Of a DNA stretch of 6,607 nt, positions 1-6,513 are shown in pieces (position 1 is the first letter of the stretch; each line of letters starts with the position of its first letter). The stretch is taken from positions 1 to 6,607 of the forward strand of contig CAVJGK010000079.1 in the NCBI GenBank assembly GCA_963648895.1. The letters are read 5' to 3'. The DNA is from UBA3210 sp963648895. Its GTDB lineage: Bacteria > Bacillota_I > Bacilli_A > RFN20 > CAG-449. The notes under the pieces were generated by a model, which saw only the letters and a list, made by a program, of their open reading frames with translations, was not told the DNA's origin and did no database searches. The position numbers and the translations under genes are program-made.

Positions 1-765
1 AAATGCATCTTCATCATATAACTTTTTTAATAATTTTCTAGAAAATAAACCACCTTTTAAAGTAATCATTTTATTTTCTTTAATCGCGTTATATAACAAA
101 AATTGTTGTTCCCATAAACTAGCTTCAACATATAAATCTTCAATACCAAATTTATCAATACATTTACTTCCTATTGGAAATAATGTATTTCCATTTAACT
201 TATTACTAATTGTAAATAAATATCTAAGACCATCTTTACCACAAACACAAGTTGATGAAAGAGATGGATCTTCTTCACAATCTATAATAACCCATTCTTT
301 TACCGCATCATCCCAAGAATTAGATACCGATGAAGATATAACTCTTTTGATTAAATTATCTAAATAAAAAGAATTTTTATGTCCTTTTCTTAAAATATCA
401 ATTTTACTAGATACCTTATTATTTGTCATTGCTTCATCAAAATCAATTTTAGAAGAATCATCAATTACTTCTATTTTTTGATCATTAGGAGTTTCATATT
501 TATTTAAGTCTATATCACCACATAATACTTTTGCATTTTTAATCATCTCAAATAATCTTTTTTCTAAATTATTATGATATTCAAACTCAAAACCGTCTTT
601 TTCAATTATTAAAATGGGTAGAACTATATCATGTGGATTAACACTACCAATGATAATTATATACTTGTTAGAAAATTCCAATACTGCTTGAACATACCAA
701 GAATTAGAATCTTCTTCAAGTAGCCAATTTTCTGCCATTTCAAAGCACTTTTCCATTGTAAGCAT
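1..765 (-). CDS. Unidentified protein with CxCG...C motif, 3' end beyond window
   Basis: An open frame reads from an ATG at 765 to the window edge without a stop, giving 255 residues (MLTMEKCFEM...LKKLYDEDAF). A good Shine-Dalgarno (TAAAGGAG, 773-780) lies 7 bases before the ATG and decides the start. I do not recognise the gene. It has no signal peptide or membrane segment, so it is probably cytoplasmic. The N-terminal part (about 1-65) looks alpha/beta with a hydrophobic strand KYIIIIG; residues 80-130 are acidic and low in complexity. From about 150 there is a W-x(6)-W segment, then C173-V-C175-G-K, a YLFTISNKLNG strand, and IGSKC202-IDKF. The CxCG...N..NG...GxxCxxxF pattern resembles a motif I recall from unnamed Firmicute and phage hypothetical proteins; a fourth metal ligand, if there is one, could be C163 or lie beyond the edge. 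The gene follows uxuA on the same strand but is separated by a terminator, so it is likely an independent unit. Confidence 0.8.
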   Translation of the reverse strand, partial: MLTMEKCFEMAENWLLEEDSNSWYVQAVLEFSNKYIIIIGSVNPHDIVLPILIIEKDGFEFEYHNNLEKRLFEMIKNAKVLCGDIDLNKYETPNDQKIEVIDDSSKIDFDEAMTNNKVSSKIDILRKGHKNSFYLDNLIKRVISSSVSNSWDDAVKEWVIIDCEEDPSLSSTCVCGKDGLRYLFTISNKLNGNTLFPIGSKCIDKFGIEDLYVEASLWEQQFLLYNAIKENKMITLKGGLFSRKLLKKLYDEDAF

Positions 766-797
766 AAAATATCTCCTTTATATAATTAATATAAAAT

Positions 798-831
798 AAT
801 GAATGTCCTTTTTTTCGGACATACCATCATT
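798..831 (-). promoter_or_regulatory. Bulged hairpin in the leader of the CxCG protein gene
   Basis: Read on the minus strand, ATGTCC and GGACAT form a perfect 6-bp stem around an 8-base loop (GA7). A second 5-bp stem (AATGA/TCATT) lies directly outside it, offset by a 4-base bulge on one side. This totals 11 bp of pairing ending about 30 bases before the start codon at 765. No U-run follows, so it is not an intrinsic terminator. It could be a protein operator or an RNA structure in the leader. No strong sigma-A promoter is evident between it and the uxuA terminator, so whether it is transcribed is unknown. Confidence 0.45.
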
Positions 832-869
832 CATAATTAAAATTTCGATAATTTTATTCTTGAGTTTAC

Positions 870-901
870 AAATAAAAACCGATAGATATCTCTCTACCGG
901 T
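870..901 (-). terminator. Rho-independent terminator after uxuA
   Basis: Nine bases after the uxuA stop codon the minus strand reads ACCGGTAGA, a 6-base loop, then TCTATCGGT. This gives a 9-bp stem with a single G-U pair, followed immediately by TTTTATTTG. Stem plus T-run is a standard intrinsic terminator and closes the hexuronate operon. Confidence 0.8.
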
Positions 902-910
902 AAAAATTTA

Positions 911-1948
911 TTAACTTTTTTTATCTTTTTCAATTGCTTCAAATAATCCTTGTAAATAACAAGCACCTAAAGCTCGATCGTACAATCCATAGCCGGGTTT
1001 TGCTTCTTCACCAAAGATATTTCTACCATGATCTGGACGAACATATCCATCAAAACCATTATCAACTAATTGTTTAACTATTTCATAAATATCGACATTG
1101 CCACAGTTTGTTTGATGTCCATTTTCATAAAAATCAGTTTCATTGATAAATTTTAATTGTCTTAAATGTGCAAAATAAATTCTACTCGCGTATTTTTTAG
1201 CCATGGCAGGTAAATCATTAAATCTTCCTGCTCCTAATGAACCTGTACAGAATGTAATGCCATTATGGATATTTGGAACTGATGAAAACAATCTATCATA
1301 ATCACTTTCTTTTCCAACAATTCTTGGTAAATCGAAAATATCCCATGGTGGATCATCAGGATGAATCGCCATATTGATATTAGCTTCATCACAAGCAGGC
1401 ATAATAGCTTTTAAGAAATAAACTAAATTATCAAATAATTGTTCATGAGTCATATTTTCATATTCTTTTAATAACCCATTTAATTCTTCAGAAGTATAAC
1501 TTTCATCCCAACCAGGTAATCTTAAATTATGTTTATCTAATTTATTAAAATCATCTTCACTATATGATAAAGAAGAAGATCCATCTTCATGGACATAATG
1601 TAAATTAGTTCTAAACCAGTCAAATACTGGCATGAAATTATAACAAATGCATTTAACGCCGTATTTACCTAATAAAAGAATATTCTTCTTATAATTTTCA
1701 ATATATTTATCTCTAGTTGGTTTACCTAATTTAATATCTTCATGTACGGGAACAGATTCAATAACTTCCATTTCAAGATGTGCATTATCGCATAATTCTT
1801 TTAAATGTTTAATACTTTCTTCTGGCCAAACTTCACCAACTGGTACATCATATACTGCAGTTACAACACCAGTCATTCCTTGAATTTGTTTAATATAATT
1901 TAAAGGTATGCAATCATTTTCTCCATACCATCTAAATGTCATTTTCAT
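911..1948 (-). CDS. uxuA: Mannonate dehydratase UxuA
   Basis: This 345-residue cytoplasmic enzyme dehydrates D-mannonate to 2-keto-3-deoxy-D-gluconate in glucuronate catabolism. It opens with the family signature FRWYGENDCIPL, followed by GVVTAVYDVPVGEVW, ESVPVHEDIK and CYNFMPVFDW, all in the order found in known UxuA proteins. The metal ligands described for Streptococcus suis ManD have clear counterparts here: H196 (IHPDDPP), C234 (TFCTGS), H261 (FAHLR) and D306 (RPDHGR), with H307 next to the last. The fold is a TIM barrel of the xylose isomerase-like group. The length matches the shorter Gram-positive form; the E. coli enzyme is about 394 residues. AGGAG at 1956-1960 lies 7 bases before the ATG at 1948, which favours it over the ATG two codons inside. 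That ribosome site overlaps the stop codon of the upstream reductase gene, so the two are translated from one message. No active-site residue appears to be missing. Confidence 0.97.
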   Translation of the reverse strand: MKMTFRWYGENDCIPLNYIKQIQGMTGVVTAVYDVPVGEVWPEESIKHLKELCDNAHLEMEVIESVPVHEDIKLGKPTRDKYIENYKKNILLLGKYGVKCICYNFMPVFDWFRTNLHYVHEDGSSSLSYSEDDFNKLDKHNLRLPGWDESYTSEELNGLLKEYENMTHEQLFDNLVYFLKAIMPACDEANINMAIHPDDPPWDIFDLPRIVGKESDYDRLFSSVPNIHNGITFCTGSLGAGRFNDLPAMAKKYASRIYFAHLRQLKFINETDFYENGHQTNCGNVDIYEIVKQLVDNGFDGYVRPDHGRNIFGEEAKPGYGLYDRALGACYLQGLFEAIEKDKKS

Positions 1949-1958
1949 AATTTAACTC

Positions 1959-2801
1959 CTAGACTCCGCTATAAGCGTTAAAGCCTCCATCGATAGGTAA
2001 AACTACACCATTGACAAAGCTTGAAGCTTCCTCATTGGCTAAGAATAATGTTGGAGCGACCATTTCTTCTGGTGCACCAAAACGAGACATTGGAGTTTTT
2101 CTTAAGATTTTATTAGCTCTAGATGATGGATTACCATCTTTATCAAATAATAAATCTTTATTTTGAGTTGTAACTAAAAATCCAGGAGCAATGGCATTAC
2201 AGCGAATTCCAACACGTGAGAAATGAACCGCGAGCCATTGAGTAAAATTACTAATTGCAGCTTTCGCTCCAGAATAAGCTGGAACTTTTGTTAATGGACT
2301 AAAAGCACTCATTGATGAAATATTAATAATGGAGCAACCTTTACGTCCAATCATGTCTTTAGCGAATACTTGGCTTGGTAATAAAGTACCCATATAGTTT
2401 AAATTGAAAACAAATTCAATGCCTTCTTCATCTAAATCAAAGAATGATTTTACATTGTCTAATTCTTTTTCTTCAAAGTATTCAACATCAGTATTCGCGC
2501 GTGGGTTATTTCCACCTGCGCCATTAATTAATACATCACACAAGCCTAAATCATTCTTGATTTGTTCATGAACTTTTTCTAGGTCATCTTTTTTTAATAC
2601 ATTGCATTGATATGCTTTTACAATATATCCTTTGTCTTGTAATTCTTTTGCTTTAGCTTCAGCTTTATCTAAGTGTAAATTTATTAAAGCAACTTTGGAT
2701 CCACATTGGCAAAATCCTTCCGCAATAGCAGAACAAATTACTCCTGCTCCACCTGTAATAACTATTACTTTATCTTTTAAATAAGCATTATCAGTAATCA
2801 T
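1959..2801 (-). CDS. uxuB: SDR-family D-fructuronate reductase / mannonate oxidoreductase
   Basis: This 280-residue classical short-chain dehydrogenase is predicted to interconvert D-fructuronate and D-mannonate with a nicotinamide cofactor, supplying the substrate of the neighbouring UxuA. Visible motifs are the cofactor loop TGGAGVI (16-22), NGAGG (93-97) in place of NNAG, the structural Asn around N135, S163 in ISSMSA, and the catalytic Y176-SGA-K180. These are followed by CNAIAPGF and a C-terminal IDGGF. It is not the long-chain mannitol dehydrogenase-type UxuB of E. coli but resembles the SDR version of Gram-positive bacteria (Bacillus YjmF/UxuB type). The long insert between NGAGG and the N135 region (FEEKELDNVKSFFDLDEEGIEF) is typical of this group. 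AAGGAGAG at 2805-2812 sets the ATG at 2801. It is the first gene of a two-gene operon with its own promoter and candidate operator. The substrate assignment rests on homology plus the uxuA neighbour; without that neighbour a related polyol or uronate would be possible. Confidence 0.9.
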   Translation of the reverse strand: MITDNAYLKDKVIVITGGAGVICSAIAEGFCQCGSKVALINLHLDKAEAKAKELQDKGYIVKAYQCNVLKKDDLEKVHEQIKNDLGLCDVLINGAGGNNPRANTDVEYFEEKELDNVKSFFDLDEEGIEFVFNLNYMGTLLPSQVFAKDMIGRKGCSIINISSMSAFSPLTKVPAYSGAKAAISNFTQWLAVHFSRVGIRCNAIAPGFLVTTQNKDLLFDKDGNPSSRANKILRKTPMSRFGAPEEMVAPTLFLANEEASSFVNGVVLPIDGGFNAYSGV

Positions 2802-2816
2802 AATCTCTCCTTCTTA

Positions 2817-2835
2817 TTTAGTCTAATTGACTAAA
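2817..2835. promoter_or_regulatory. Candidate operator of the uxuB-uxuA operon
   Basis: The inverted repeat TTTAGTC-N5-GACTAAA has perfect 7-bp arms, and its middle is again partly symmetrical. It lies in the leader, 18 bases downstream of the -10 box and 4 bases before the Shine-Dalgarno of the reductase gene. Its size and position suit a dimeric repressor acting as a roadblock. Hexuronate operons are commonly controlled by GntR- or LacI-type repressors, but no regulator gene is in the window, so the cognate protein is unknown. A small leader hairpin masking the ribosome site is an alternative. Confidence 0.55.
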
Positions 2836-2852
2836 AATTATTTCTAATTTAT

Positions 2853-2880
2853 TTTATATCGTTTTAATTAACTATGTCAA
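2853..2880 (-). promoter_or_regulatory. Sigma-A promoter of the uxuB-uxuA operon
   Basis: On the minus strand TTGACA (2875-2880) is followed after 16 bases by TATAAA (2853-2858). Transcription would start near 2846 and give a leader of about 45 bases containing the inverted repeat at 2817-2835. The perfect -35 and near-perfect -10, just downstream of the previous operon's terminator, make this a confident call. Confidence 0.8.
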
Positions 2881-2896
2881 TTATGATAATAATCTA

Positions 2897-2942
2897 ATAA
2901 AAAAGAAAGTTGAAAATGGAAAATTGAATAACATCAAACTTC
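2897..2942 (-). terminator. Probable terminator of the metal operon
   Basis: Past the stop of the TauE/SafE gene the minus strand carries GAAGTTTGA, a loop of about 20 bases, and TCAACTTTC, followed by TTTTTTATT. The 9-bp stem contains one G-U pair and one mismatch. The T-run and the position between two promoter-defined operons support it; the long loop and imperfect stem limit confidence. Confidence 0.5.
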
Positions 2943-2966
2943 CTCATTAATTATAAATGTTATATT

Positions 2967-3932
2967 TTACCATAACATTGATAAACCCATTAATGTAAGA
3001 TTTAAACCTAATGTAATCAACAAAACAATATTTATTCTAATCATTAACGCTTGTTTTTTACCATTTAAAAAAGATGAAAATAAGCCAAATAAAATCATAA
3101 AAGGAACAGTACCTAATGACCAAAATAACATAGTTAGCAATCCTTTAATTCCACTTCCTGCAGATACTGCAATTAACCACATAGAATTGGATGAAGCACA
3201 AGGTAATAAAGCGGTTAAAACTCCAGCAACAAAAGAATTTATAAATTTAGGTAAATGGATTTTCTTTTTTACTTCACATAAAGAAGGTATACCTCCTTGA
3301 ATGCGTCGAACAAAAGGAACACCCCATATACCAAGTCCAACTAGAAAAATATATACTCCAGTTAAAGTAAAAATCATACTTTTAGCTTTCATCGAAAAGA
3401 TAATATTTTTACCAATAAGCCCAAAAATAAAACCTAAAATTGAAGCCATTAATACTCTTCCGGAATTATAAAGAAGAATTTGTGGAATTCTATTCTTTTT
3501 ATTGTCTATTTTTCTTGCCGAGGTTTGAGAAATCATGATCCCTCCACACATTACCATACAATGAGTACCTGTTACTAAACCAATTAGAAATAACATTGGA
3601 TAAGAAGTACCATTATCTGCTTTTGGTATCAATGGGAGATTAACAAAATGGATGAAACAAAATAATAAAACAATAGCGATTATAGAAATAAAATCATAGA
3701 TTTTTCCTTTACCACTTTTGTTAATTGCAGGAAAACCAATCCTTTCCATATCTTTTTTTAATTTATCTTCTGAGATAATATCTGAATCATATATTATTTT
3801 CGCTCTTCCATGGAAATAAGAACATTCTACTTTAATAACACCTTTAATATAAGATAAATTATTGACCAATATATCTTCACATTGACGACAAATTAATCCT
3901 CCAACCCCAGTTTCAAGTATTACTTCATTCAT
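2967..3932 (-). CDS. HMA domain fused to TauE/SafE (DsbD-like) membrane protein
   Basis: With the ATG at 3932 this encodes 321 residues. A TTG two codons upstream (3938) is in frame, but GAGAGG lies only 2 bases before it and 8 bases before the ATG, so the ATG is preferred. The ATG overlaps the end of the ATPase gene by 8 bases. Residues 1-70 form a heavy-metal-associated domain with the metal-binding pair C15-R-Q-C18. Six or seven membrane segments follow from about residue 80. The first in the conserved core carries GTHCMVMCGG (H124, C125, C129), matching the family's HCxGMCGG signature; YNSGR, ALLPC (C245) and GTVPF follow in the usual order. The customary LPCG continues here as LPCASS. 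Members of this family sit beside copper ATPases, and related DsbD/CcdA proteins move electrons or metals across the membrane. I infer a role in copper trafficking or thiol redox in the membrane, working with the upstream ATPase. Sulfite export, suggested by the family name, is not supported. Confidence 0.88.
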   Translation of the reverse strand: MNEVILETGVGGLICRQCEDILVNNLSYIKGVIKVECSYFHGRAKIIYDSDIISEDKLKKDMERIGFPAINKSGKGKIYDFISIIAIVLLFCFIHFVNLPLIPKADNGTSYPMLFLIGLVTGTHCMVMCGGIMISQTSARKIDNKKNRIPQILLYNSGRVLMASILGFIFGLIGKNIIFSMKAKSMIFTLTGVYIFLVGLGIWGVPFVRRIQGGIPSLCEVKKKIHLPKFINSFVAGVLTALLPCASSNSMWLIAVSAGSGIKGLLTMLFWSLGTVPFMILFGLFSSFLNGKKQALMIRINIVLLITLGLNLTLMGLSMLW

Positions 3933-5907
3933 TATCAATACCTCTCAATTTTTTTAATCTTAAAGAATTCATTAATACCGCGATTGATGAAAAAGACATT
4001 GCCGCACTAGCCAAAGATGGATTAATAAGACCAATGGCTGCAAGAGGAATACAAACAACATTATATAAAGTAGCCCAAAGTAAATTTATATAAATATTCT
4101 TCATAATCTTGTCAGATAGATCAAATACTAAAGGAACTTTATAAATATCATCACTCATGATAATAATATCGGCTGTATCTCTAGCCAAATCTGTTCCATT
4201 TTGGATGGAGATGGATATATCGCTTACCGCCATAGCAGGAGCATCATTAATTCCATCTCCAACCATTAAAACCGGTCCTTCTTTTTTTAATTTATTGATA
4301 ATATCAGCTTTGGTTTCTGGTTTAACTTCACTATAAATTTCATTAACTCCTGCATCTTTACCAATTTGTTCAGCAATTTCTTTTTTATCACCAGAAATCA
4401 TCACTACTTTGTATTTAGAAGATAAAGTATGGATTGTTTCTTTTACTCTATCTCTTAGTAAATTTCTTTCACTATTTTCTCCACCATATGTCAAAGTACC
4501 TGTCTTATCAAAAGCAATGATTTTAATTTTACTCATTTTCTCAATTGCATTAGCGTTTTTAAATAAAATCCCTAATTCACTACTTCGTCCACTACCAACC
4601 ATGATAGATGTTGGTATAGCAAGACCTAAAGCGCATGGACAAGAAACAACTAATACTCCTGCGCAACATAAAATTGCTTGTTGTAAATTTCCTTTATCAC
4701 ATATAAAATACCAAATACAAAATACCGCAATTGAAATAAAAATTACTGTTGGAACAAAGAATTTAACGATAGTATCGGCTAATTTACGAATTGGAGATGA
4801 AGAAATTTGAGCTTGTCTAACTATATCAATCATAGTTTCAAGTGTAGTATCGCTACCAATTCTAGTTACTTGGACAATTAAATTTCCAGAACGAAGTAAA
4901 GTTCCACCAGTTATAAAACTACCAACTTCTTTTGTAACAAGATTACTTTCACCTGTTAAAACAGATTCATCGACTAAGCCAGTACCTTTTATAATTATTC
5001 CATCTACTGGTATTCTTTCTCCTTCATTAATTAAAACTAAATCACCAAGTTTTATTTCATCTGCGTCACGAAGTTCTTCTTTATTATCAATTAAAACTCT
5101 AGCATTACGCGGCAAAAGGCTTACAAATCCTCTTAAAGATCTTTCTGTTTCACCTTTAGCCACAATTTCTAAATAACGGCCAAATAAAACTAATGAAATA
5201 AGAACTCCTTCGCATAAAAAATAAAGTTTAATATCTTCTTTAACGCTAAAAGCAATATAGGTGCTATAACCATAAACAAGGCAAGATGATATTAAAATTA
5301 ATACATCCATATTAAATCCGCCATGGAATATGCGTAATGCACCTTTAACAAATTCTCTTCCAGGTATTAATAAAATTAATGTAGCTAAAGCAAATTGAAA
5401 ATAAGGACTAGGGTTCCATAATAATGGCACAGTAAGAAAAACCGATATAATTAATTTACGTAATAATCCAACTTGGTCTTTTTCTAAAGCTTCTTGATTG
5501 CCACTTTCCCATTTTTCAATTTCTGCTTTAAGTCCAAAAGTTTTAAATACCGTAAGAATTTCATTTCCTTTACATCCAATTGGATATAAATAAAATATAA
5601 CTCCATCTTCTATTTCTTTAAAAAAAGCAAAAGAAGGAATATTGGAAATTATATTGTCTGTTACTTTTTCAAATTCTTCATTATTTGTTTTAATAACAAC
5701 TTTTTCTTTAGGTATATCATAACCATATCTTTTTAATTTCTTTTCAATAATTGATAAATTAGGATATTCTTTAGATTCTAATTCAACGCTAGAAGAGTTG
5801 AAATTAACCCTTACTTGATCAATACCACTAATTTTCTTTAAAATTGATTTAACTTGAAAAGCGCATGAAGCACAATCCATCCCATATATTTTTAATGTTA
5901 ATTTCAT
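3925..5907 (-). CDS. Copper-type P1B ATPase lacking its N domain
   Basis: This 660-residue membrane protein has the layout of a Cu(+)/Ag(+)-transporting P-type ATPase (CopA or CcoI/FixI type). Residues 1-68 are an HMA domain with GMDCASC (C12, C15). Residues 70-136 look like a second, degenerate ferredoxin-like domain without CxxC. Membrane segments lie near 149-164, 168-182, 199-219, 228-246, 383-402, 410-436, 605-627 and 629-648. Also present are the actuator motif TGES (318-321), the ion motif CPC (423-425), the phosphorylation site DKTGT (D467), SGD (505-507) and VGDGINDAP (549-557). YN in segment 7 and MSFSS in segment 8 fit the Cu(+) subgroup. Only 32 residues (474-505) separate DKTGTLT from SGD; the whole nucleotide-binding domain, with its SEHP and GxG motifs, is absent. 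That makes the protein about 120 residues shorter than usual, yet the frame is intact. The ATG shares one base with the preceding stop (TAATG), the ribosome site is weak (AAGAGA), and translation is probably coupled. It may be a specialised ATPase or a decayed one. Confidence 0.93.
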   Translation of the reverse strand: MKLTLKIYGMDCASCAFQVKSILKKISGIDQVRVNFNSSSVELESKEYPNLSIIEKKLKRYGYDIPKEKVVIKTNNEEFEKVTDNIISNIPSFAFFKEIEDGVIFYLYPIGCKGNEILTVFKTFGLKAEIEKWESGNQEALEKDQVGLLRKLIISVFLTVPLLWNPSPYFQFALATLILLIPGREFVKGALRIFHGGFNMDVLILISSCLVYGYSTYIAFSVKEDIKLYFLCEGVLISLVLFGRYLEIVAKGETERSLRGFVSLLPRNARVLIDNKEELRDADEIKLGDLVLINEGERIPVDGIIIKGTGLVDESVLTGESNLVTKEVGSFITGGTLLRSGNLIVQVTRIGSDTTLETMIDIVRQAQISSSPIRKLADTIVKFFVPTVIFISIAVFCIWYFICDKGNLQQAILCCAGVLVVSCPCALGLAIPTSIMVGSGRSSELGILFKNANAIEKMSKIKIIAFDKTGTLTYGGENSERNLLRDRVKETIHTLSSKYKVVMISGDKKEIAEQIGKDAGVNEIYSEVKPETKADIINKLKKEGPVLMVGDGINDAPAMAVSDISISIQNGTDLARDTADIIIMSDDIYKVPLVFDLSDKIMKNIYINLLWATLYNVVCIPLAAIGLINPSLASAAMSFSSIAVLMNSLRLKKLRGIDNE

Positions 5908-6419
5908 TATTTAATCTCTTTTTTACCATTCTTCTTTACTTTAAAGTAAGTTACAAAAGAAATAACAGAAGAAGGTAAGCATAGAACTGGGACTTCAAAT
6001 AAGAATATCCAACTCCATACATCAACTCCTTGATAATAAACTCCATTATAAGTAACACCTTTAATTAAATCAAAATATGAATAATTCCATACTCCCCATA
6101 ATCCTGAAAATGCACCACAAAGGTGAATAATTAAAAATCCTGTAGTTGTAAATATGCCTGCAAAACCTGTAACAAGGGTTGCGCTCATTCTTCCCATTTT
6201 AATTAAAAAGATTGAAACTACCGGTAATAAATAAACTACTAAGTTTAATACTAAAAGCGCAAAAGGAATACTATATCCCCAGTTAATTGCTTGACGTATA
6301 TGATCTCCATCATGCATCAAAATAGATGCAAGAATAACAAATGCACAAATCCATAATGTTTTAATTACCTTTTTATCTAGTGTTTGATTTAATGTTTTAA
6401 CAACTTCTTTATTGCTCAT
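5907..6419 (-). CDS. Small four-helix membrane protein with HDGDHxRQ motif
   Basis: This is the first gene of the metal operon: 170 residues with GGAGG at 6427-6431, 7 bases before the ATG. I do not recognise a named family. A short basic N-terminus precedes about four membrane segments, near 20-36, 51-73, 78-103 and 133-157, and the C-terminus is Lys-rich (KVKKNGKKEIK). At the end of the first helix lies MHDGDHIRQ with H36, D37, D39, H40 and R42. Another histidine, H99, sits near the end of helix 3 (IIHLCG) beside C101. Clustered His/Asp and Cys/His at membrane boundaries could bind a metal or heme, and the position ahead of a copper ATPase makes a metal-related role plausible, but this is inference. 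A tryptophan- and tyrosine-rich loop (GLWGVWNYSYFDL ... GVYYQGVDVWSW) joins helices 3 and 4. The stop codon overlaps the ATPase start by one base, indicating translational coupling. Confidence 0.85.
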   Translation of the reverse strand: MSNKEVVKTLNQTLDKKVIKTLWICAFVILASILMHDGDHIRQAINWGYSIPFALLVLNLVVYLLPVVSIFLIKMGRMSATLVTGFAGIFTTTGFLIIHLCGAFSGLWGVWNYSYFDLIKGVTYNGVYYQGVDVWSWIFLFEVPVLCLPSSVISFVTYFKVKKNGKKEIK

Positions 6420-6438
6420 AAATATACCTCCATTTTTA

Positions 6439-6458
6439 TATTTACCACTTGGTAAATA
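6439..6458. promoter_or_regulatory. 20-bp palindromic operator of the metal operon
   Basis: TATTTACCA-CT-TGGTAAATA is a perfect 9-bp inverted repeat with a 2-base centre. On the minus strand it starts at the last base of the -10 box and covers the predicted transcription start, so a bound protein would block initiation. Size and symmetry suit a TetR-type dimer, and the likely TetR gene is divergently adjacent. It is unlike the CopY box (TACAnnTGTA). The imperfect similarity between this site and the TATTTAC stretch at 6527-6533 may allow weak autoregulation. Confidence 0.75.
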
Positions 6459-6486
6459 ATATAATCCGATATTTTTATTCTGTCAA
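6458..6486 (-). promoter_or_regulatory. Sigma-A promoter of the metal operon
   Basis: On the minus strand TTGACA (6481-6486) is separated by exactly 17 bases from TATATT (6458-6463). Start would be near 6451, inside the palindrome at 6439-6458, leaving a short leader of about 30 bases with GGAGG. This is a strong core promoter that would need repression, consistent with the overlapping operator. Confidence 0.85.
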
Positions 6487-6513
6487 GTGATTGATTCATA
6501 ATAAGTAAACAAC

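Noticed and set aside
778..966. 62-codon open frame on the minus strand
   Set aside because: It overlaps the end of uxuA in another frame, crosses the terminator and has Lys/Ile-rich composition typical of AT-rich noise.
2854..2867. Possible catabolite-responsive (cre) element within the uxu promoter spacer
   Set aside because: TTATATCGTTTTAA has the central CG and most A/T positions but lacks the flanking G and C that define a cre site, so it is not called.
3925..3927. TGA at the end of the ATPase gene as a Trp codon (code 4)
   Set aside because: Trp is encoded by TGG throughout the neighbouring genes, the ATPase homology ends there, and the next gene starts over this stop.
3936..3938. TTG start for the HMA-TauE/SafE gene
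   Set aside because: The Shine-Dalgarno is only 2 bases upstream of it; the ATG at 3932 has proper 8-base spacing.
4387..4509. N domain hidden by a frameshift or encoded elsewhere in the window
   Set aside because: Only about 96 bases separate the two motifs, too few to hold it, and no other frame in the window shows SEHP or GxG signatures.
4409..4810. 133-codon open frame on the plus strand
   Set aside because: It lies entirely opposite the ATPase coding sequence, has no ribosome site, and the minus-strand frame carries the SCPC and DKTGT motifs there.
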